Below, piece after piece: positions 54,848 to 61,008 of a stretch of DNA of 64,000 nucleotides. The translations under genes and the position numbers were made by a program. This stretch comes from Atopostipes sp963558565. Lineage in GTDB: Bacteria > Bacillota > Bacilli > Lactobacillales > Carnobacteriaceae_A. The stretch covers positions 252,993-316,992 of the forward strand of contig CAUWGX010000001.1 of assembly GCA_963558565.1 (NCBI GenBank), read 5' to 3'. Within the stretch, counting starts at the first letter, position 1. Each line of letters opens with the position of its first letter. The notes beneath the pieces are model-generated. The model did not search any database. It was not told the origin of the DNA and worked only from the letters and a program-made list of their open reading frames with translations.

Positions 54848-54892
54848 AAATGTCCTTAAAGATTAATGGGAGTATTAATTTTAAGGACATTT
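54848..54892 (+). terminator. Terminator of the inositol-phosphatase-like gene
   Basis: Stem AAATGTCCTTAAA with TTAAGGACATTT around a 20-base loop, 16 bases after the stop. Confidence 0.75.
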
Positions 54893-55295
54893 CTTATTTA
54901 TTAATTCTAATTCAAATAACAAGTTAGAATTAATAAAATATAATGTTATTCACTTGTCATAAGAGTACACGCTCAAGTCGTGTGCTCTTTTATTTCCTTC
55001 TATATACAGGATAATGCAAGCGCTTTTCGTAAGCAAATTTTATGCTTGTATGATGTAACTTCTTCAAATAAATACCGATTTTTTTAGATCTTCGAAAGCA
55101 GACGGTTGCTCGTCTTGCCTCCTCCATCGTCTCTTCAGCCTCATCCCTTCACAAATTAAAAATTATACAACTTTATAACTAAATATTAGTGATGAAAGCT
55201 CTAAATTTCTTGCTTTTTTGAAGTTATAATTTTTATATACTATACTCATTCTAGTTAAAAGCATTTATATATATTTTTTTAAAGGTAGGTCAATT
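54893..55295. other. Intergenic region with two inverted repeats and a possible small ORF
   Basis: About 400 bases. 54901-54933 is a TTAATTCTAA/TTAGAATTAA stem; 54961-54989 is a second hairpin (AAGAGTACACG/CGTGTGCTCTT) with TTTTATTT after it on the plus strand. On the minus strand a 45-codon frame (55127 to 54990) runs into that hairpin; its product would be very basic. It has only a poor ribosome site. An AT-rich promoter-like region precedes the arylsulfotransferase gene. Confidence 0.45.
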
Positions 55296-56948
55296 ATGAA
55301 ATTTAAGCACTTAATGTTCCCCTTATTTTTTATTCTACTCTTATTGGGCGCATGTACAGAAGCCGACCCAGAGTCAGATACGTTGAATGATCCAGTTGAA
55401 ACCGAAAACCACTCTCAAGCTCATCATCCTAACTATCAGACGCAAATCGATGAGGAATATTTAGAAGATATGGATCAAATACATAATGATTTAATGCAAG
55501 CACTACATACAGATACATATACTCTGGAAGACCCTTTTGTGAAAGTGAATCCTTACGGTACAGCTCCTTTAACCGCACTAGTGGCTTTTGAAACAGAAGA
55601 AGCTGCACGCACAGAGGTTATTATTCATGGTAAAACACCCGCTACAACATTCACGCAAACTTTTGATAACTTTACCACTCAACATACGGTGCCTGTTTTA
55701 GGATTATATGCGGGGATTAAAAACACTGTAGAAATAAACTTGTACGATAAAGAAGGTCTCATGATTGACGCCACCCATCTTTCAATTACGACCGATCCAC
55801 TCCCTGATGATTTTTGGGATTTAGAACTGGCAGTGGATACGGACATGGAAATGACAGAACCAGGGCTAACTTTTTTAATCCCTTCTCGCGGAAATCTCTT
55901 GGCTGTCGATGCATTAGGAGATGTGCGTTATATCGTTGAACCTTGGATGGCGAATACATTTAACCAATTAGAAAATGGGCATATAGTTTTAGCCCTTCGA
56001 AAAGAAGCGGACGACAATTATAATCAATTAGTGGAAATGAATCGTTTGGGCAAAGTGGAACAGGCTATTTTACTAGATATTGACAATTATGATCGCGTCA
56101 ATTATTTTCACCATGATATGATAGAAGCTCCTGATGGAAATTGGCTCGTCACGATTCATGATGGCTCTGGTGAACATATTGAAGATGAAATGGCTCTTCT
56201 TGATCGGGAAACAGGTGAAGTGCTATGGAATATGAATTTTCGTGATCTCTTCCCTAGCGAATTTTATACGGATTATACCGGTCCTGTCGATCAATTGGGC
56301 GACTGGTTTCACCAAAACGCCGTTTGGTTAACGGAGGATGAAGATTCTATTCTTGTTTCCTCACGACATCAAGATGCTGTTATTAAATTATCTTACCCCG
56401 ATAGCGAATTTGAATGGATTTTAGCCGCTGATGAAGGTTGGCCGGAAGAATTTAAAGAATACTTACTAGAACCTATTGGCGACATGAAATTCCCGGGTGC
56501 TCAGCATGCCGTCATGGAGTTGCCAGACCAAGATGGCAATCCAGATACGATGGATATCCTTCTTTTTGATAATAATCGTGTAATTACACGAGGAAACAGA
56601 GAGATTGAAGATCAATTTAGTCGCGGTGTGCAATATCGAATTAACGAAGTGGAGCACACCGTTGAAGAAATTTGGTCGTATGGGGAAGAAAGAGGGATTG
56701 ATTTCTTTTCTAGAATCGTCGGAGATGCTAACCTTTTACCAATTACCGAAAATGTACTATTGACTTCTGGGCGTATAGAAGTCGATGAAGAACACCCACA
56801 ATCGCGAATCGTTGAAGTCGACCCCGCGAACGACAATAAAATCGTCTTTGAAATCATTGTCTCCCGCTTTGCCGATGAAGACGGAGATCGTAGACAGATC
56901 TATCGCGCGGAACGTTTACCCCTTTATTCTCGATTCGGTCGTAAATAA
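55296..56948 (+). CDS. Aryl-sulfate sulfotransferase, lipoprotein form
   Basis: 550 residues. A signal peptide ends with lipobox LLGAC (Cys at about 20), so the enzyme is anchored outside the cell membrane. An N-terminal Ig-like domain (PLTALVAFETEEAARTEV) precedes a beta-propeller. Candidate active-site residues follow the E. coli AssT order: His272/His273 (YFHHDM), His339 (DWFHQNAVWL), Arg357 (SSRHQDAV), His404 (GAQHAVME); the 18-residue His339-Arg357 spacing is identical to E. coli His356-Arg374. It would move sulfate from aryl sulfates to phenols through a sulfohistidine. No other sulfur gene is adjacent. Confidence 0.85.
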   Translation: MKFKHLMFPLFFILLLLGACTEADPESDTLNDPVETENHSQAHHPNYQTQIDEEYLEDMDQIHNDLMQALHTDTYTLEDPFVKVNPYGTAPLTALVAFETEEAARTEVIIHGKTPATTFTQTFDNFTTQHTVPVLGLYAGIKNTVEINLYDKEGLMIDATHLSITTDPLPDDFWDLELAVDTDMEMTEPGLTFLIPSRGNLLAVDALGDVRYIVEPWMANTFNQLENGHIVLALRKEADDNYNQLVEMNRLGKVEQAILLDIDNYDRVNYFHHDMIEAPDGNWLVTIHDGSGEHIEDEMALLDRETGEVLWNMNFRDLFPSEFYTDYTGPVDQLGDWFHQNAVWLTEDEDSILVSSRHQDAVIKLSYPDSEFEWILAADEGWPEEFKEYLLEPIGDMKFPGAQHAVMELPDQDGNPDTMDILLFDNNRVITRGNREIEDQFSRGVQYRINEVEHTVEEIWSYGEERGIDFFSRIVGDANLLPITENVLLTSGRIEVDEEHPQSRIVEVDPANDNKIVFEIIVSRFADEDGDRRQIYRAERLPLYSRFGRK

Positions 56949-56965
56949 AAACAAAAAGCAAATAA

Positions 56966-57008
56966 AAGAGCAAAGATTAGGCATCCATCGCCTATTTTCT
57001 TTGCTCTT
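56966..57008. terminator. Bidirectional terminator overlapping the 3' end of a broken gene
   Basis: Stem AAGAGCAAAGA with its complement and an inner AGGC/GCCT pairing. It follows the arylsulfotransferase stop and also contains the stop codon of the minus-strand pseudogene (56992). Confidence 0.75.
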
Positions 57009-57269
57009 CATTTATGTAATTCGTCAAAAGAATTATAAAGAGACCGTAGCGGCCGATAAATGTCCTTTGAATTTCCACAAGATCTCCAGATGAAACTTGG
57101 ATTTTATTGCTTCTTTCTCCGAATTGTTTTACTTGCAACGTTGAATTTTTTCTAAAACAGGTACTTCTACCTGTTCATTAGGTGCTATTTTCTTATTTTT
57201 GTGACCATTTATATAAATCCAATACTTCCCCAACATACCGACAAAGCCCGTCTTTCTTTTTACATGCAC
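56992..57269 (-). pseudogene. Frameshifted small gene, conserved-looking product of about 90 residues
   Basis: Two minus-strand frames join into one plausible small protein. From GTG 57269 the first frame reads VKRKTGFVGMLGKYWIYING and ends at TAA 57129; the second continues with LQVKQFGERSNKIQVSSGD and runs to TAG 56992. The break falls at a run of six A (57146-57151 as T on the plus strand); seven A would restore the frame. A promoter (57306-57334) and a terminator at the 3' end make a former gene likely. The family was not identified. It may be a true pseudogene or a homopolymer error. Confidence 0.6.
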
Positions 57270-57305
57270 CGTCCTGCAAGCACCTCTTTCTTCATCAAAT
57301 CATTT

Positions 57306-57334
57306 TTTATAGCTGTGGAGTGAGAATATCACAA
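57306..57334 (-). promoter_or_regulatory. Promoter of the broken small gene
   Basis: On the minus strand TTGTGA (57329-57334), 17 bases, TATAAA (57306-57311). Confidence 0.55.
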
Positions 57335-57436
57335 TTTTAATATTTCTTAAAATAAATGATAAAAGAAATCAAATGACTCTAAAGACTATTAAATTAGTTT
57401 TTTAATGATTTTTACTGCTAACCTTTCCATCAAAAA

Positions 57437-57474
57437 AAGCACAAAAAGACGGTTTTAAACCTCTCTTTGTGCTT
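57437..57474 (-). terminator. Terminator of the RNA methyltransferase gene
   Basis: Stem AAGCACAAA with its complement and partial inner pairing (GTTT/AAAC); seven T residues follow on the minus strand. Confidence 0.85.
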
Positions 57475-57481
57475 GTCTCTT

Positions 57482-58612
57482 TTATCGTTGTCGGTCGCCC
57501 CAGTACTGGAAGTAATCTGTACGGATGGTACCGTTGTATAATTTTCTTTTCTTCGTTGCTTTTGCGCCATAATATTTTTCAAATTCTAAATCACTTGTAA
57601 TAATATATTTACTCCAAGTGTTTAATGGTCGAAAAGCTTCACCCATTTCACGATAAAGCTGGTGAACAGCTTCTTCTTCCCCTAAACGATCTCCATAAGG
57701 GGGATTTGAAATCATAATACCGAAGTCTTTATCTGTCTTGAAGTCCGCGACAGCTAATTGCTTGAATTTGATATTGTGAGACACGCCTGCAGCCAAAGCA
57801 TTATTTTCGGCAATTTTGATCATGTTTTCATCAATATCAAAACCTAAGATATCAAGTTCAGCATCATAATCCATCTGTTCATCCGCTTCTTCTCGAACTT
57901 CTTCCCAAAGGTCTTCAGACATCCAATCCCATTCTTCACATAAGAACGAACGGTTAAAACCGGGCGCAATATTTTGGCCAATAAGAGCAGCTTCAATTGG
58001 GATCGTCCCTGAACCACATGTTGGGTCCACAAATGGTCGATCTTTACGCCAAGTTGTCAAGGCAATTAAAGCCGCCGCTAAATTTTCTTTAAGTGGCGCC
58101 CCACCTTTTTCTGTTCGATAACCTCTTTTGAATAAACTTTCACCCGTCGTGTCCATTGTAAGTAACGCTTTATCTTTACGTAAAGCAACTTCGATCGGAT
58201 ATTCAGCCCCCGTTTCTGGAAGCATTCCTCGTCGGTGATAAGTTTCTTTGATACTCTCCGCAACTGCTTTGTTTACAATACTTTGAACGGCAGGGACACT
58301 ATGTAACGTGGATTTTATTGACTTTCCTGCAATTGGAAATTTCCCATCCATCGGAATGTATTGATCCCAAGGCAAAGCTTTAGTTTGTTCAAACAAATCA
58401 TCAAATGTTTTCGCCTCAAATTCTCCAATAACAATTTTGATGCGGTCAGCGACGCGTAACCAGAGATTCGTTGTTGCAATATCTTTTTTCGTTCCTTCAA
58501 AGCGGACGCGACCATTTTCAACTTGTACCTCATAACCTAAATCACGTAATTCATTCCCAACCAGTGCCTCTACTCCAGCCGCACAAGTAGCGATTAAATT
58601 AAATTTTTCCAT
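57482..58612 (-). CDS. THUMP-domain RNA methyltransferase (RlmL/YpsC type)
   Basis: 376 residues. N-terminal ferredoxin-like and THUMP region (residues 1-155) and SAM-dependent methyltransferase domain with PFVDPTCGSGTIPIEAAL (SAM binding), ILGFDIDENMI and catalytic NPPYGDRL. The family methylates N2 of a guanosine in 23S rRNA (RlmL N-terminal half). Its place directly after rnpB is the Bacillus ypsC position. Confidence 0.92.
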   Translation of the reverse strand: MEKFNLIATCAAGVEALVGNELRDLGYEVQVENGRVRFEGTKKDIATTNLWLRVADRIKIVIGEFEAKTFDDLFEQTKALPWDQYIPMDGKFPIAGKSIKSTLHSVPAVQSIVNKAVAESIKETYHRRGMLPETGAEYPIEVALRKDKALLTMDTTGESLFKRGYRTEKGGAPLKENLAAALIALTTWRKDRPFVDPTCGSGTIPIEAALIGQNIAPGFNRSFLCEEWDWMSEDLWEEVREEADEQMDYDAELDILGFDIDENMIKIAENNALAAGVSHNIKFKQLAVADFKTDKDFGIMISNPPYGDRLGEEEAVHQLYREMGEAFRPLNTWSKYIITSDLEFEKYYGAKATKKRKLYNGTIRTDYFQYWGDRQR

Positions 58613-58737
58613 GACTCCCTCACTCCTTCCAATTTTCTTTTCCTATTTATTTTTAAATAAAAATATTCTTGAAAACACAAGAATACATGAATTTATTTCA
58701 GCTCAAACGGTTTTCCTTAATAAATTTCAAAAAATAA

Positions 58738-58764
58738 ATCCTCCCAAATCAATAAAGGGAGGAT
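58738..58764 (-). terminator. Terminator of rnpB
   Basis: Minus-strand ATCCTCCC...GGGAGGAT stem with an 11-base loop, then TTATTTTTT. Confidence 0.85.
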
Positions 58765-58784
58765 ATCAACATTTTCCTAATATT

Positions 58785-59177
58785 GTGTAATTTATTGTAA
58801 GCCATGTTCTGTCTAGGAAAGACTTTAGGCCGTCTTCCCCGAGATAATTATCTGTCTGCTATTGTTGTTACAATAGCCTCTCTCCTTGCATTGAATTCTG
58901 CGGAGAAAGTGCCCCTACCTTCGTTTGGGTTGCTCACTCATGGGGTTTACCCGTTCCACCAACATTGTTTCCAATGCTGCTTCGTCACTGTGGCACTTTC
59001 AAGCCTACTAGAGCATAGCACTCGCCTTAGCTCATTTAGCTGCCGTTTCCTTTTGTAAAAAAGGACCGTACCTTATTGTTTCAGTACGCATGAACACTAC
59101 AAGCCTCTCAGCTCGTGTGAGCATGGACTTTACCTCACAGCTACTCATATAACTGCGCAATTATCCATAAATTACAC
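58785..59177 (-). ncRNA. rnpB: RNase P RNA, class B
   Basis: About 393 bases. The ends pair as P1 (GTGTAATTTA with TAAATTACAC). Near the 5' end is the universally conserved GAGGTAAAGTCCATGCTC, and near the 3' end AGACAGAACATGGCTTACA. The internal GGTAAACCCC region and overall length fit the Bacillus (class B) type. It is the catalytic RNA that matures tRNA 5' ends. Neighbours gpsB and ypsC-type methyltransferase confirm the locus. Confidence 0.95.
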
Positions 59178-59187
59178 AAGGGTTAAT

Positions 59188-59523
59188 TTACATCTGTTGA
59201 TCTGTTTCTTCTAAGTCTTCATCTAGTTTAGAACCAAAAACATGTCGTTCTAAATTAGAGAGTCGTTTTAAAATATCAAAATTCGTAACCGTTGATTGAC
59301 TTGCACTTTGACTTTGCGCGCGCATGTTTGATTGTTTAGACGATTCATCTAAATCTTCGATCAGTCGATCGACATCTGCTTTTAATTCATCAATCTCATC
59401 TTGAAACGATTTATAATCTTGAATAATTAGGTCTAAAAATTCATCTACTTCTTCAGGATCATACCCGCGAAGTTTTGTATTAAAATCTTTATCCACTATC
59501 TCTCTTTGAGTTAATGCTCTCAC
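59188..59523 (-). CDS. gpsB: Cell division regulator GpsB
   Basis: 111 residues. N-terminal DivIVA-like membrane-binding domain (REIVDKDFNTKLRGYDPEEVDEFLD) and coiled coil, a Ser/Gln-rich linker (QSQSASQS), and a C-terminal trimerising segment (NFDILKRLSNLERHVFG). It coordinates peptidoglycan synthases such as PBP1A, encoded 1.5 kb away, with division. Immediately upstream of rnpB. Confidence 0.93.
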   Translation of the reverse strand: MRALTQREIVDKDFNTKLRGYDPEEVDEFLDLIIQDYKSFQDEIDELKADVDRLIEDLDESSKQSNMRAQSQSASQSTVTNFDILKRLSNLERHVFGSKLDEDLEETDQQM

Positions 59524-59604
59524 TAGAGTTCACCTCATCAGTCGCTTGGTCATAGATGTCTATATATTACCATATCTTAGGAAAAGATTAAAGAGAAACA
59601 TACA

Positions 59605-60207
59605 TTATTCAAGCTCATCTGGGTTTAAAGTTGGATTCAAAAAACTTTCGTTTACCATATTGTATTCATGAATAAAAAATTCAATTTCCTCAAAGCTCAC
59701 CAAATTTAATTCGTAAGTTGAATTCTCTTGATACTTCTGGATTAAGTCATAGACATATTTAGGACTACCAGCGGCTGCTTCTTCCATTATCGTGTCATAA
59801 ATAAGAAAAGCTCCATCTGTATTCCGAATCGTAAATACTTGATTCGCATTTAGTTGTTTGGGCGATTCATAGTCTTTATTTGATGTATAATTGACATAAT
59901 CCGCTTGTTGCGTGACTTTTTCTAGGAGATTCCGATTGGTATCATTCCACTTTTCGCCAAAAGAAGTATAAGGCAACAACACGCCTAAATGAATATCTGA
60001 GTTTTCTTCTTGCAGTTCCAGTACAATTTCTCCGGCCCATAATTCAATGCCTAATTGTCCGGTAATGATAAACCAATTGGCTCCTTCTTCAATATAAGAA
60101 CATAAACGATTTTTTATAAATTCTTTTAAATATAAATACTTTGGATCTTTTTGATCAAAGATGTTTAATTCATAGGAACGATAGCCACTTACAAATATAT
60201 TTTTCAA
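59605..60207 (-). CDS. YpsA family (DUF1273, SLOG) protein
   Basis: 200 residues from TTG 60207, two to four bases after the AGAGGTGATT ribosome region; the frame extends 31 codons further without support. Motifs MKNIFVSGYRSYELNIF, GANWFIITGQLGIELWAGE and LGVLLPYTSFGEKWN are those of YpsA. The fold binds nucleotides; Bacillus YpsA affects cell division. Divergent from recU, before gpsB. Confidence 0.9.
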   Translation of the reverse strand: MKNIFVSGYRSYELNIFDQKDPKYLYLKEFIKNRLCSYIEEGANWFIITGQLGIELWAGEIVLELQEENSDIHLGVLLPYTSFGEKWNDTNRNLLEKVTQQADYVNYTSNKDYESPKQLNANQVFTIRNTDGAFLIYDTIMEEAAAGSPKYVYDLIQKYQENSTYELNLVSFEEIEFFIHEYNMVNESFLNPTLNPDELE

Positions 60208-60223
60208 AAAATCACCTCTAGCT

Positions 60224-60252
60224 TTTACGAACATGTATTTGTCTGGTATTAT
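60224..60252 (+). promoter_or_regulatory. recU promoter with LexA-like box
   Basis: TTTACG (60224-60229), 17 bases, TATTAT (60247-60252). CGAACATGTATTTG (60228-60241) overlaps it and matches the Gram-positive LexA box CGAAC-N4-GTTCG at 8 of 10 positions. Confidence 0.45.
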
Positions 60253-60281
60253 AGTATCATATAAAAAGGAGGTTGCGTCCA

Positions 60282-60905
60282 TTGAAAATCCATTACCCAA
60301 ATGGTCAGCCCTTTCATTACAATAATGATAAATCAGAAAGTCGAAAAAAACAAAAACAAATAAAATATAGCAATCGTGGGATGACTTTAGAAAAAGAATT
60401 AAATTTAACTAATCAACAATATTTAAATGAAAATTTGGCAGTGATTCATAAAAAGCCAACCCCTATTCAAGTAGTTAAGGTAGATTATCCAAGGCGTTCG
60501 GCTGCAAAAATTACCGAAGCCTATTACCGAAGATCCTCCACTACGGATTATAATGGAGTGTATAAGGGTTATTATTTAGATTTTGAAGCAAAAGAAACAA
60601 AAAATAAAAGTTCTTTTCCGCTTAATAACTTCCACGAACATCAAATCCAACATATGCAGCAATCTTGTGCGCATGGTGGGATTTGTTTTACGATTGTTCG
60701 CTTTTCTTCATTAAATGAAATTTATTTATTAGAAGCTGATTTTTTATTTAAATGGTGGGATCAACAATTTTTAGAAGATGGACGAAAATCCATCCCGCTC
60801 GCTTCCATAAAAAACGAGTGTGCTCATATTCCTTATGGCTATAATCCGAGAATCCCTTATTTACAAGTTATTGACCAATTGATTAAAGAAAAAAATAATA
60901 AATAA
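60282..60905 (+). CDS. recU: Holliday junction resolvase RecU
   Basis: 207 residues from TTG 60282, nine bases after AAGGAGG; an earlier TTG touches that site. Catalytic core with RRSSTTDYNGVYKGYYLDFEAKETKNK containing Asp and Glu-x-Lys, and FPLNNFHEHQIQHM. It resolves recombination intermediates. recU followed by pbp1A and divergent from ypsA is the standard order. Confidence 0.94.
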   Translation: MKIHYPNGQPFHYNNDKSESRKKQKQIKYSNRGMTLEKELNLTNQQYLNENLAVIHKKPTPIQVVKVDYPRRSAAKITEAYYRRSSTTDYNGVYKGYYLDFEAKETKNKSSFPLNNFHEHQIQHMQQSCAHGGICFTIVRFSSLNEIYLLEADFLFKWWDQQFLEDGRKSIPLASIKNECAHIPYGYNPRIPYLQVIDQLIKEKNNK

Positions 60906-61008
60906 GATGACAAACACACTATTTTGTAATAACATACGGTAGATTTAACAAAACTTAAACAATAGATTGTAAAATAGAATGATGATTTTATAAAAGAAGG
61001 TGAATGAC

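Noticed and set aside
57120..57155. Programmed -1 frameshift as an explanation for the split small gene
   Set aside because: The six-A run does not present a canonical X XXY YYZ heptamer in the upstream reading frame and no stimulatory structure was evident; a lost base is simpler.
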